From Trichopria drosophilae (taxonomy: Eukaryota; Arthropoda; Insecta; Hymenoptera; Diapriidae): a stretch of DNA of 64,000 nt. The stretch covers positions 120,261,001-120,325,000 of the forward strand of contig CM059585.1 in assembly GCA_030407085.1 (NCBI GenBank). Direction: 5' to 3'. Shown here in pieces: positions 35,435 to 45,628 of the stretch. The notes under the pieces are model-generated. The model was not told the DNA's origin. It made no database searches and saw only the letters and a list, made by a program, of their open reading frames with translations. Within the stretch, counting starts at the first letter, position 1. Each line of letters opens with the position of its first letter. Both the position numbers and the translations under genes were made by a program.

Positions 35435-36217
35435 GAAAGACATATAACATTGGCGGTATAACTAAGGGCGGGACTACCGTATATGTCATGTTCCGCGGAC
35501 TTCAGTATTAAATATTTTTTCGAAATGGTCGGCAACATATGATTTTTCAAAAAGCATTGTATTTCCATTTACTTGCCGCATGTCGTATTAGTCTTTCATT
35601 TACTTCTGTATTGTACGTACAAAATTATACTTGTATTATGACTTTCAAATCCCGCCTTCCCATAGGGCTACATGCTAAAACCGTATCTTTAAACAATTTT
35701 GTCCTTTCTGGAATGTTCGGTGGTGACCCTTTTTACAATTTAACACATTGTATGAATTGTTTACCGAGCCTCCTTAAAATGACTTTAAAAATATTAAAAT
35801 TACGAACTCTTTTATGAAAGGACGAATATCAATAATTTCATATTCTCCATTCTTTTGAATCTCTTTGGTAAAAAAATAGAATTGATCGTAGTAACTATAT
35901 GTCTAGTTCCGCTATTTATGATATATTTATATATTAATATTTTATATTGAGTACATAGATATTTTGTAATCCCTTCTTGCTCAATGTGACAATCAGAATG
36001 TACCCAAAGAGTACCTCCTCGTCAGCAGTTAATCCTCACACGCTTGGCGGTACTCATAATCGTTTAAGTTAGTGTTATAAAAGAAGGATTGCTCCGAGAT
36101 AGGCAATTAAACATTCATAACGGTGTAACTTTTACAATATATACATAACCCAAAAGAGACATAAAAGTGAAGATAAAAAAGGGTGAAGTTGCAGAAAGAC
36201 TGCTTCACTCCACAAAT
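35435..36217. other. AT-rich stretch, no feature seen
   Basis: The 92-codon plus-strand frame at 35539-35817 has no recognisable motif and is not called. Confidence 0.35.
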
Positions 36218-36359
36218 GGGCTACTTGCATCAAAATTTTTTTTTGGTTTTTATTGGATCATTATAAAGTATGGGTTAGATTATTACATATAAAAATACAT
36301 TCCTGTGTTTTTTGTGAGTTTTTATATATTTTTTGAACACTTAAAGTTCGACTACTTTT

Positions 36360-36483
36360 GAAACGGCCTGTTTTGCGCGCCATTGAGGCGTGACGTCACT
36401 GTTCACTCTGTAACCTAACCTTTCTGTCCCATATAATACAAATAATACAAAACTCCGAAATCAGTTGAACTCCAATATTGAAA
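36360..36483 (+). promoter_or_regulatory. Promoter-like region before the THAP remnant
   Basis: GCGCGCCATT and the palindromic CRE TGACGTCA (36391-36398) lie about 90 bp upstream of the start codon at 36484. TAACCTAACCT follows. The position inside the left terminal repeat suggests it drives the rightward gene. Confidence 0.4.
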
Positions 36484-36660
36484 ATGTCAACACAAAATAG
36501 AAAGCCAACAAATTTTAAATACTGCTTTATGCCAAATTGTTCAAACAATTCAACTAATTCACCACAGAAAACCTTGTTGCTGTGCCAAAGGGTGAAATTA
36601 GACCTCCTGTAAATGAAGTGCATAAAGTTTAAATATAACATCGAATAGATGAAGATATAA
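36484..36660 (+). pseudogene. THAP-type zinc finger, truncated and frameshifted
   Basis: From ATG at 36484 the frame reads KYCFMPNCSNNSTNSPQKT (residues about 12-30), the C-x4-C start of a THAP DNA-binding domain. At about 36574 the frame is shifted by one missing base. In the other frame the sequence goes on as VAVPKGEIRPPVNEVHK, the expected VPK box of the same domain, and then meets a stop near 36660. The C2CH half, including the second zinc ligand pair and the AVPTIF box, is missing. THAP domains are common DNA-binding modules of eukaryotic transposases and some host regulators. It lies inside the terminal repeats of the element and converges with the minus-strand gene. The assignment rests on motif spacing. 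Confidence 0.65.
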
Positions 36661-36957
36661 AAAAACGAATAATTCATATTATTTATGGATTTCGTAACTC
36701 CGTCAACATAAAAATGCAATTATGTTTTTAGTAAAACTGTTGACACATTTTTACCAATAAAAAAATAGATCCAAAGATAATTAAGTTCCATAATGAATAT
36801 TTTTGTTTTGTATGAGATACTAGGTAAAAGTTAGGCAGAAAAAAACGAGACTTAGTTGAATTTCAGAAAAAAAAATTTTCCGAAATGAAAACGGCCCTCA
36901 TTTGTAGAACCTACCATATTTAGTTATTGTGATACATTTAATTATTTCATTATTTAC

Positions 36958-37516
36958 CTTCGGAAGCAGCACAATCATGACATTTAGCTTCTTCGGTAAC
37001 TTCATCTTCTTCGTGAACTGTCATTGTTACGCAGTACAGTTTCTGCCTAACACTGTGCTCCGGGCAAACCCTTCCACGTATATAGCAATATTTGTTTTCC
37101 CTGCATAGTTCTACGTATCCAACAGCCGAATCTCCATAATTCTCGCGTTTTGACCTACAATCAAATCATTTTTAATATTCACATTATCTTATAACGATAT
37201 TATAATTAGATATATACATTATCAGAACATATCAGTATTGGATGTGACATTTTGAGGTTATGTCACTCTGCTTCAATGATAAATTGATGTAAATACATTA
37301 AAATAATTTGTAAAATTAGAAGAATTAAGTATATTTTCTATTTTAAATTTAATTAAATTGTTTTAAATGTAAAGAAAATTACCTGTCAGTCTTGACTCCT
37401 CTGCTTTCAGCAACATTAAAGCACTCATTATTTTTAAAAAAATCAGTCACCATGAATATATTAATCGTCTGCAAATTTTCGGACTGAGCACGTACAAAAA
37501 ATTTGTTTCCTGACAT
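36958..37516 (-). CDS. Two-exon Cys-rich protein start, SWIM-zinc-finger-family-like, partial
   Basis: Exon 1 (37516-37383) starts at ATG and ends ACAG|GTAATT after 44 codons plus two bases. Exon 2 (37154-36958) follows TTGTAG, completes the split Arg codon, stays open for 65 codons, and ends GAAG|GTAAAT in phase 1. Matching phases and clean junctions make this the best-supported gene structure in the window. The product has YGDSAVGYVELCRENKYC and CPEHSVRQKLYCVTMTV blocks and ends in AKCHDCAASEG. I recall this pattern from insect uncharacterised proteins in which CHDC..GGCKH forms a SWIM-type zinc finger, often followed by a YqaJ-like nuclease domain. Here the second zinc pair (CKH) and everything after is absent, so the gene is 3'-truncated by deletion. 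If unspliced it ends two codons later at TAA. Function unknown. Confidence 0.6.
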
Positions 37517-37690
37517 GCTCAAAAATATAATTTTCTCCTTGACAAACGTATTGTTTCAATATTTGCAACTTTCTGTTTACCCGGGAAAAAAGTTCGAAAT
37601 CACATCAAACCGACGATGAATATCTACGTCACGACCGTCGCGACCAATCACAAACGTTTCTGAAGATCGCATTTTTTTCAATTTTTATTA
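37517..37690 (-). promoter_or_regulatory. Promoter-like region of the minus-strand gene
   Basis: Directly upstream of the ATG at 37516, and next to the right terminal repeat, is a CpG-containing patch. On minus it has a CCAAT box (ATTGG, complement of 37644-37648), GGTCGCGACGGTCGTGACGT, and a half CRE. Confidence 0.4.
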
Positions 37691-37916
37691 ATTTTTTTTA
37701 GCAACTTCTCATTATCAAAAAAATTTTTCAATATTTTTTTCAGGTTTATGGGGGTTTATTTCTATAGAGAAAGTCTACATATTTTTTGTGGATTTTTTAA
37801 TTTTTGATGCAAGTAGCCCATTAATTATTGAAAGTGATTTAGGCGTATTTTTTGGGTTTTGAAAAGGTCTTACACATTTTCTTCATAATACTACTGATAA
37901 CCCCGTAAAAGATGAA

Positions 37917-38760
37917 TGGCAGATTACTGGATAAGTACTGACTGCCGGAATAGAGCAGTACTGGTCCAGTACTGATTACCGGTATAATTCTTGAGAATAA
38001 AAAAAAATAAATTCAAAATTTTATTAATTTTATTTTGTCTTAATATTTTTTATGTATTTTTATTTATTAAATATTTCACAGTTGATACTCTATTTTCTTA
38101 TAATTCTAAATAATCGCAAATATAAATGAAAAAAAGCTTTTGCACCCGCCGGGATTCGAACCTACGACCCTTAGATCCTAAAGCAAAATTTCAGAACTGA
38201 TACATTAAGATACATCCACACTTTGCAAAATTCGATTAATATATATATCTTTTTTTTGCTTAGGTTGAAATTATTTTTAGATCCATGTCCTATATAAAAC
38301 TTAAAAAGCTAAAAAATGTTGTTCTAAACAAAAATAGTCGTTATTTCTCAAAAGAAATGCTGTGTACTATTACTTTTAATTTTCTATGTGAGGAGGGTAC
38401 TAGTAATAGGAGTAAAAATAAAAAAGTCTTATAAACCCCGTTATGCTTACGGAAAAACTTTTATTTGTTGAATAGAAATTATTACATAAAAGAATATCTA
38501 ATTTGTCTCTAATCTGTCTAATTATTTTTTAATAATAAACGTTTCCCTATATATTAATTAAGTTTCAGACATTGCTACTACCTGCCAGTATAGGGTCAGC
38601 ACTGATGTGGTACGGAAGTTGGCACTGACTCAACTCCGTATGTCAGTACTGTCGGTCAGTGCTGGTTCAGTACTTTACCGGTGGTGTAGTCAGTACTAAT
38701 TCCGCTCCATAAATCAGTACTGTGTTTCATTACTGGGTCAGTACCCCGCCGGTGGTTAAC
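37917..38760. mobile_element. CAGTACTG-array element with internal tRNA-like module
   Basis: The left block (37917-38000) and right block (38570-38760) are made of repeated, partly palindromic CAGTACTG and TTACCGG / CCGGTGG words. For example, GAGCAGTACTGGTCCAGTAC occurs on the left and AATCAGTACTG / GTCAGTACTG several times on the right. The left block read backwards resembles the right block, so they act as long imperfect inverted repeats. Between them are AT-rich DNA and one tRNA-like module. No coding capacity. Confidence 0.55.
38142..38215 (-). repeat. tRNA-like module (B box), not a functional tRNA
   Basis: On minus, GGTTCGAATCCC (38151-38162) is a perfect RNA polymerase III B box and T-loop. 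It is followed by GGCGGGTGCA like an acceptor 3' half, and preceded by an anticodon-arm-like CTTTAGGATCTAAGG. The 5' part does not pair with the acceptor and the A box is poor. It is a tRNA relic or part of a tRNA-derived element. Confidence 0.5.
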
Positions 38761-38849
38761 TCCGACAGACCTCCGAAATTGCTACCTGGGGAGAATAATG
38801 TGTAACAGGAAGCGTCGTTCTGGTAATTTCGGGCACATGTATTCACGGG

Positions 38850-39187
38850 GGTTCGATTATTACTAACATCTGTTGGACGGGGGTTAGGGTAGTATAAATA
38901 ATGGGGTCGGGAGGATGCAGCCCTTGGCCACACGCATTATCATAAGAATAATTATTGAATTCTAATTGACTGTGCCTTTATTTTGAGGGAATTTCGTATA
39001 CAAGTCGGGGTTTCACCGTCAAATTCCTCATTTTCACGCACATTAAGTATGAACCTCTGTAATTACCAATGAGTAGACCTAAGTTGTGATGTGCTTGCGT
39101 GCTGAGAGGTTCCGCCCCCCCCCCCGCGTACCCCCTTTTTATACTACCCTAACCTACAACCAGCAGATTATAGTATTAATCGAACCT
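38850..39187. repeat. Inverted repeat with TATA-like arms
   Basis: The left arm 38850-38905 and right arm 39128-39187 are reverse complements over about 55 bp with a few changes, sharing TTAGGGTAGTATAAA and TTCGATTA. The 220-bp loop has its own nested hairpin (GAGGGAATTT at 38986 against AAATTCCTC near 39026) and an 11-C tract at 39115-39125. The left arm includes TATAAATA. No gene. Confidence 0.65.
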
Positions 39188-39846
39188 GCATGAAGTACAT
39201 TTCTTGTAATTTCTAGAATGGCACTTCTTGTTAACTATCACATAGAGACACCGTTTTAGCGAGCTGGGGCACTCTTCTTTTGAAATATCAGTCTGATCTC
39301 ACCCAACAAATACAAAAAGTAACGTTCAGTTTTCAATTTTTTAATTCTTTATAAAGAACAATGTATGCGTGTAAGAGTTTAACGCCTCATCATTCTCGAT
39401 ATCTCACAGCTATCCTCAAAGGATGATAGGTCTGAAATGTGGAGAAAACCAGCTTTCACGGCTTTATTTCTACAACTATTTAGCTTCAAAATTTGCAAAC
39501 CGCGAAATCCCAGCTGATCGTTTTCTCCAAATATATACGTGATTATAGGTGATTTACAATTTTTACAGCGATTTTTCGTTATTACCGGCAATTGACCTCC
39601 AATCGAAAAATGTTTTATTGGAATGTTGTAGGTATAAAAAAGATCTACAATTTTTGTATACACCATTTTTCACATAACCTCAAAATTTCAGAAAAAAATC
39701 GAAAAACCCGTGTTTTTGTATTTAATATTGTTCGCGCTCAAAACGATTTTTTTCTTGAAATTTTTAGGAGACGTTTTGTCCCGAATAAGCTGCAATTTTT
39801 TTGGGTAATTATATATATTCGTTAATTTGTTTTATTGTGTAATTAC
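39188..39846. other. AT-rich DNA, no certain gene
   Basis: Opposed frames of 95 (-) and 77 (+) codons overlap at 39379-39825. Neither has a motif or splice support, so neither is called. Confidence 0.35.
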
Positions 39847-40471
39847 GTTAAATCCAAAATGGTCACCGCAGCAACGAATTTCTATTTAAAATTGAACAAT
39901 TTTCTTCAAAACCATATCCTTTAGCGAACAATTACTAAGGATAATTTTGTTTTAGAGTGAGTCGAAGAATACCCTCGAATTTTTTCGAAATGTACTGTTA
40001 CAATTTAAAATTTTTCAAAAATTCGGAAAAACCTAAATTTTGTAAAATGTCAGTTGAAAAATCTAAAAAAATTTTAGGGCATTCTTCAACCAATTCTAAG
40101 ACATTTTTGTTCTGTGCAAATTTTCTCTAAAGACTATAGTTATCAAGAAAATAAATTATTGGTCAAAATATCTAGAAAAGTTCTAGTAATTTTGTTTCTG
40201 AAAAAGTATACAATTTAGAGAAAATTTTGCACTGAACAAGAATGTCTTAGAATTGGTTGAAGAATGCCGTAAAATTATTTTAGGATTTTCGAATTTTCGA
40301 AAAATTAAAAATTGTAACAATACATTTCGAAAAAATTCGAGGGTATTCTTTGACTCACTCTAAAACAAAATTGTCCTTAGAAATTTTTCTCTAAAGTGTA
40401 TGGTTTTTGAAAAAAAATAATGTTAAAATTTAAATAGAAATTCGTTGCTGCGGTGGCCATTTTGGATTTAA
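39847..40471. repeat. 625-bp palindromic foldback element
   Basis: The left arm begins GTTAAATCCAAAATGG and the right arm ends CCATTTTGGATTTAAC. The two halves match as reverse complements over nearly their whole length, including GCAGCAACGAATTTCTATTT, TAGAGTGAGTC and CCAATTCTAAGACATT, with a centre near 40159. Differences are scattered single bases. The transcript would fold into one long hairpin. No coding capacity and no obvious target duplication. Confidence 0.85.
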
Positions 40472-40816
40472 CATCGCAAAATCTAAAATATATACCAGTG
40501 TAGCTTTTAAGTACAACTATTGAGTGCCCGCTTCTAATATATTTTAGCTCCTTCAAAGCAGGATATTGTATCGAAAATTCGATATTTGTAAGAAATGCGC
40601 CCTGAACAAAAAATGGTTTTTTGTTATATATGTTAAAATCAGATAAATTTTGAATTTTTTACAATTTTCTCTTCACCACTCGAAAGAGCGACTCCGAAAA
40701 TGGTAGAATCTGGTAATTTTTTCGAAATTTATTTCATACAAGAAATAATCGTTGAAGTTGGTGTAAATTTTCTGTGCATTTGGGCGTTAATGGGTTAATA
40801 TGAAATTTACAAGGCA
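40472..40816. other. AT-rich spacer
   Basis: No feature seen between the palindrome and the pogo-like element. Confidence 0.4.
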
Positions 40817-41009
40817 CAGTACTCCTTCCATTATTCTAATTTCCCTTATTCTAATTTTTCTTCTTCTCCTATTCTAATATTTCCCCTCACGCGTTCCGCC
40901 ACTGTCGTGTGTTGACGTGTGGATTTTCTAAATACAAATAACGGCGCATGCGCAACAAAAGAAAAAGAGACAACAGTGAGACTACAAATCTAAGTAGTGG
41001 GGGAGAGGG

Positions 41010-41845
41010 CCCACATAGAAGCGAAATATCCCGACGACATTTCCATAATATTACTTTTGAGACATTAATATTCTGGATATGTTATCAGGAATATTCTAGA
41101 GACATCCCCAGAACATCTTATGTCCGCTTTTTTTATATTCTGGTGACATCTGGAATATTCTAGAGACATTGTAGAGACGTTCTGAGTTTATTCTGTGATA
41201 CAACATATATATTCTGGAGTTGTTCTGCAGATATTTTTTTGACATTCTAAAGACATTCAAAAATAGAACGAATTATTATAGATATTTAATTTGATTTTTA
41301 TTATTATGTATGTTTCGTTATATATGATATTACGGAATATAGTTATACAATTTCGCTCGCAAATAAATCTATGAATCTGAAAATAATTTACTCCGACGGA
41401 GAATCGAACCCGGGTCTTCCGTTTGCTACACTGACGTCTTAACCACGACGCTATGGCCGCATGTATATTATTATAGCGTGAACAAGATTATATCTAGAAA
41501 TGCACTGCATTATCTCCAGAATATTCTAAGAACCATATGTGTAGAATATCGCGCATTAAATATTTCCAGAATGTCTCATCTGCAATGTTCTGCAACATTT
41601 CCTGAGCAACGTTCAGTTGACATCAAGTTTGAAATGTCGTGAGACATTTCGAATACTAAATCTCTAGAATATTCTGAGAATTATACATATAGAATGTTTC
41701 AAATGAAATGTTATCAGAATATCTCATTTGCAACATTTTGTTTGAGATATTTTCAAAATATTCTGAAGATGTTGCAATTGCAATATTTCAATTGTAACGT
41801 TTGTGACATTCTGGGGATATTCTGGAGATTTTATTTCTATGTGGG
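41010..41845. mobile_element. Nested element with ATTCTGGAGACATT arrays and tRNA-like module
   Basis: CCCACATAGAAGCGAAATAT (from 41010) faces ATTTTATTTCTATGTGGG (to 41845), with GGG on both outer sides as a possible 3-bp target duplication. The subterminal regions (41030-41260 and 41500-41830) are arrays of degenerate GAATATTCTAGAGACATT words, reversed in polarity between the two halves. A tRNA-like module sits near the centre. It interrupts the pogo-like element at 40817-41919. Confidence 0.65.
41391..41460 (-). repeat. tRNA-like module (A and B boxes), not a functional tRNA
   Basis: On minus it reads TAGCGTCGTGGTTAAGACG, close to an A box and D-loop, then GGGTTCGATTC, a B box (41400-41411). 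The ends GCGGCCA and GTCGGAG do not pair as an acceptor stem, so it is not a working tRNA. It is the centre of the nested element. Confidence 0.6.
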
Positions 41846-41919
41846 GGGAAAATTAGAATAAGGGAAGAAAGCCGCCATCTTGCCTGACTGGACAAATTAG
41901 AATAAGGGAAGGACTACTG

Positions 41920-42168
41920 TACTTATTTCAAATTCTCATGTGATTCTCACGAGAATCCTACCTAAAATTTTTCACAGGGTACACCGCATTTTACCTAACC
42001 TAACCTAAAAAACTAAAACTTTCACACGCAAATCGTTGAATGTTGTTAAAAAAACTACAATCATAAAACAGTAACATAGAAATTTAAATATACTTCTAAT
42101 TGTTTGAATCGTGACTAATTGCTAAAAAGAAAACGAGTGTGATGTGAAAAGCACATCGAACTCCTTAC
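41920..42168. other. Putative intron start, AT-rich
   Basis: Contains TACCTAACCTAACCTAA (near 41994). If the exon at 42169-42274 is real, this is intron on minus. Confidence 0.3.
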
Positions 42169-42274
42169 CTTGAAATTTGAGCGCTAAAATGCCGTTTCCG
42201 CGGTCGAACGAAATTAACCGCCAAAGTTCGCATTCGTCATTCGACCATGCGAATCTTCGTCCGACCTCGGACAT
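42169..42274 (-). CDS. Candidate first coding exon, unknown protein
   Basis: On the minus strand an ATG at 42274, with A at -3 (GCGAATATGTCC), opens a frame of 35 codons. It ends at TTTCAAG|GTAAGGAG, a near-consensus donor at 42168. The peptide contains SEVGRRFAWSNDECELWRLI and ends GNGILALKFQ; I do not recognise it. It lies at the downstream edge of a CpG-rich block, as expected for a 5' exon. An upstream 66-codon frame (42437-42237) overlaps it and could be an upstream ORF. No second exon was found to the left within the window, so the gene is unproven. Confidence 0.35.
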
Positions 42275-42470
42275 ATTCGCGAGCGCTCGGCATAGTACTT
42301 CGGGTTACTTCGAATCCTCCGAACGAGTCCGACTTCGACTTTCGCGCTGTTCGGAGTGCACTGCGTGCTCCTGATGCACTCGTTGTTTCCGCAGCATCAG
42401 CACCATTTTCGAAATTCTCGAGTTTCTTCATCCACATCTGTCACTCTTATTTTTGAAATAAGCAAAAGTG
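42175..42470 (-). promoter_or_regulatory. CpG island at candidate 5' gene end
   Basis: About 300 bp of clearly CpG-rich DNA (TTTCCGCGGTCGAACG, TTCGCGAGCGCTCGG, TTCGACTTTCGCGCTG) in an AT-rich context, ending at a strong minus-strand splice donor (42168). I infer an unmethylated promoter and first exon. Confidence 0.45.
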
Positions 42471-44012
42471 CCGTCATTTTTTGCGTGTTACTCAAAATTG
42501 TTGGATAGTTTACGAAAATGTGTGTGCGAAACTTGGTGTAATTCTTCATCTGCCGGAAACAAGAAAAAAAAGTCGATAAGCGTCAACGTACATACACAGC
42601 TGAATCCAGGAGGGAAAACGGAAAAATGGTAAAATAATTCGGAGTCTTTACATGCCGACCGGCAAATTTTGTTGAGCATAATTACACATAATCAAAACTT
42701 AACCGCGTATTTCCGAATATGAAGTGAGGTTATTTCGTAACGACAATCGGTCATCATTGCAAAATTCCACTCGAAATCTTCACCACGCGAAAAAGTGATT
42801 CCAATATTTGTTGTTATGGAAAAGTGAAATCGTTTTTTTGACTGACGTGGACGAATTTCCTTACAGTGGCAATTTTGCGTCGACCTAACCTTCACTGGCG
42901 CGAAGTGTCATTTTTTTAAATGCTAATTATGCTTTTCAATTTATAAAAAATTACGAAATAGTTTAGTCCTAAAGGTTTTCCTGTCAACATTAAAATAACT
43001 ATAAATGTAAGTACATTCTACAAAAATAAGTATATTATTCCAATGAGTCTCGTTGGAAATTAATCGATTTAAAAAAAATTTAATTTAAAAAGTTTCAATT
43101 TACTAAAATAGTGTTACTTAAATAAACTTTAAAAATTCATTTCATTTTACTGTTAATATATAATTTATAAATCTGCGGTGTAATGCACTGTAATTTTACA
43201 ACTTTAAACGTAAATCAATTTATTTCCAACAGCGTAGCAAAAGCACACTTGCGACGCGACTCGTACAAACGAATTATTAGTTGCATATTTCATTCATTAT
43301 TAGATAATACATTTATATCATATTGTTGCATAAAAGTAATACATGACTGAATAACCATATTGAGATTAATGTTTATTATTACCACGGATATCCTGAAAAT
43401 GCGTAATTACATATCTACCGAATCAAGAAGGTAACGTAATAAGCGTTGCATTTTTGCCTGGCTAATTAGGAAAGTCCAAACAAAACGATTGCTATTTCAC
43501 ATTTCATGTTTTCAAATTTTATCGTAGAAATTCCTAATAATTCATTTTGTAAATTCAGATAATTTACGTTTAATGTTAGCTTGTCTTTACGGTGATTGTA
43601 TTGAAGTTTTTATAAGTTGTTATTTAGAACTGTTTGGTCTTGAAGAAATTCTAAATCTTTTATATTTTTTTACTATAAAATATGAAAACATGAAAAATAA
43701 AGTATTAATAGTTCGACTGGCAAAAAATAGGCAGAATACCCTAAATCTTTATCGATTATGGAAAATAAATATCATTTTCTTTCTTATAATGAAAACATCA
43801 AATTTTCTTTTCGCTAATTAAGAAGATAAATTACTTACAAATAATCTAAATCGCATAGAAATACATTTTTCTATACAGTAGATTTGAAAAATGTGTTCCA
43901 ATTATATTTAATGTATTTTGATAAATTTCTAGCAACAAATAAGTAAATTTAAATAAGTTATTAAGCGAATGTAATTAGAAAAACACAAGTTTTAATTTGT
44001 AAATACATAAAC
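42471..44012. other. Mixed then AT-rich DNA
   Basis: 42480-42900 still has moderate GC with overlapping short minus-strand frames (63 and 67 codons) lacking motifs; it may be upstream regulatory DNA of the CpG island. From 42900 on the sequence is AT-rich with nothing recognisable. An 82-codon plus-strand frame at 43573-43821 is Leu/Ile/Asn-rich without domain features. Confidence 0.35.
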
Positions 44013-44485
44013 ATTTTTGCGGCATACATTTTTTTTTACATGGAAAACAGCTGAAAATTGTTACTCAGGGGTTTTCGGTCAGATTTTGAAAATCCAAAAT
44101 GGTGGATCCAAGATGGCCGACGAAAATGTGAAAATTTACTTTTTCGAGATAAAATCAGGTATTCTAGGTCGTTTTAATTTTAAATGTATAAGTTTATGAT
44201 CATATTCATCGACCCTGAAAACCCCCGAGTAAGCAGTTTAGTACAATTATCTCTAAAAGATTCGTCAATAATGATTTTTTTATCTAAAAATGATCATTTT
44301 TAGACTTTGTTTGTTAATTATTAAAAAATTTACAGTAATTTTACAGGCTATGGCATAAATTTTGATATTCTAACATCCCATGAACATGTAAAAACAAAAA
44401 ATAGCGGATAAATGGAATAAAAACAACTTCAAATTAGTCAAAAACTGTTTAGAGGTTACAATTGGAGCCACTATGCTGCAAAGGG
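44013..44485 (-). mobile_element. piggyBac-like miniature element, reversed copy
   Basis: The right end reads ACTATGCTGCAAAGGG followed by TTAA (44486-44489). The left end is a worn TTTGCGGCATAC (from 44016) whose outer bases and TTAA are lost. The first 60 bases (CATGGAAAACAGCTGAAAAT, then TTACTCAGGGG) mirror the right end of the element at 45629-46558, so it is the same family in opposite orientation. It has one module of AAAATGGTGGATCC / AAGATGGCCGAC and no transposase. Confidence 0.7.
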
Positions 44486-44489
44486 TTAA

Positions 44490-45624
44490 CGTGTATGCAT
44501 TACTTTAAAATTTAAATGCCTGTATTGAAAGAGTCGATGAGAATTTATTCTTTACAAAATTTAATACTTCTGTGAGACAAAGCCAGTTATTTTACAAGGC
44601 GCATGTTATGAAATAAAACTTATATTTCATTTCTGCAAAATTTTATAATTTCTGTGAAGTATTTACAATATTTAAAAGCATAACTGATGGTTTTATGATT
44701 CAAAGCTTGATTCATAATGTTAAAGGTTAACTCAGATAGTTTCTAAGTTAAAAAAAATGCTATTTCGCTCTAAAAGATTATATATTTATCTATTAATTTA
44801 GATAAAAAATTATAATATAGAAAATACAGAGGAAAATATAATATAATATAAAATAAATTTTTGTATAATTTTACAAATTAATATTAAATGCTCAGTTTAA
44901 TCAACTTTAGTAAGACAATATAAAATGTAGACAACGACAATATTTTCCTAACACGATAAATATTTGTTTACCTATTTTGATATTTAGCCACTAAACATAT
45001 AGCAACATTTTTAAAGTAAAATCTTCTATATAGAGTAATTAAATTACAATAAGTATTCCTTTTAATAGAAAAATATAAACATTTTAAAATGTCTTTTGAG
45101 GTATCCAGGAAACTTAAAAACACTTGAGTAACTAAACGTTACATAAAAATAATACATTACATAAAAAAAATATCAATAAGGAAAAGTTGCATGATAACTG
45201 ACCCGCAAAAGCAATACTGAAAACTAAAGTGACATCATAATAAACGTCAGTCATAAGATGTTAAACAATTTTTAGAGAAAATTGTGCAATAAATAACGCA
45301 AATTTCTTAGTTCATCTTCAAACGATACAGCTTTAAAACAGTTCAAATGACTATATTTCATCACTTGTATTTGTAAGTGTTGTTCTAATTATTAATAGCA
45401 ACATTTACGATTATTTGTGAATCAACTGTTCTGATTTCATTCAATGAAAGAGAAGATATAGACGTACAATTTTATTTGTACCCTGCAGCAACCAATCACT
45501 TCCAATGTCAGTGTCGTATATTACAAACTCTACAAAGTTGTCATTATCATGCAAAAGAGCCAAGGCCAACGATCCGTTTTAGTATGTTTCGTAAAAAAAA
45601 ATTCAATTAGGAATTTCATCAGAA
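44490..45624. other. AT-rich spacer between two piggyBac-like elements
   Basis: No gene recognised. Confidence 0.4.
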
Positions 45625-45628
45625 TTAA

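Larger units (their letters stand above)
36218..37819. mobile_element. TIR element with THAP and SWIM-like gene remnants
   Basis: The left end GGGCTACTTGCATCAAAA (36218-36235) and right end TTTTTGATGCAAGTAGCCC (37801-37819) are perfect inverted repeats; symmetry extends outward to AATGGGC / GCCCATT. Inside are two convergent coding remnants. A THAP-type zinc finger starts on plus at 36484, and a two-exon Cys-rich protein starts on minus at 37516. Each has a CpG-containing promoter-like region next to its own terminal repeat. The 1.6-kb length, the frameshift in the first gene and the missing 3' half of the second show that this is an internally deleted, non-autonomous copy. No clear target-site duplication was found. 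The superfamily is not recognised. Confidence 0.7.
40817..41919. mobile_element. pogo/Tc1-like miniature element, interrupted by another element
   Basis: The left end CAGTACTCCTTCC (40817-40829) and right end GGAAGGACTACTG (41907-41919) are imperfect inverted repeats of the CAGTAGTCC type common in pogo-like transposons. Both arms repeat AATTAGAATAAGGGAA or its complement two or more times. The right end is followed by TA; the left flank is CA, so a TA duplication is only half preserved. Most of the interior (41010-41845) is a second element. No transposase. Confidence 0.6.

Noticed and set aside
35539..35817. 92-codon plus-strand frame
   Set aside because: No motif, no upstream promoter-like signal and no splice junctions that would extend it.
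36396..36719. 107-codon minus-strand frame
   Set aside because: It is antisense to the THAP remnant and rich in Phe/Ile/Tyr, as AT-rich DNA gives by chance.
38142..38215. Functional tRNA gene
   Set aside because: B box is perfect but the acceptor stem does not form and the A box is poor; the same holds for the modules at 41391, 57898 and 60688.
41994..42010. TACCTAACCTAACCTAA as telomeric repeat
   Set aside because: Only three units of AACCT; too short to be an interstitial telomere with any certainty, although it resembles the insect TTAGG type.
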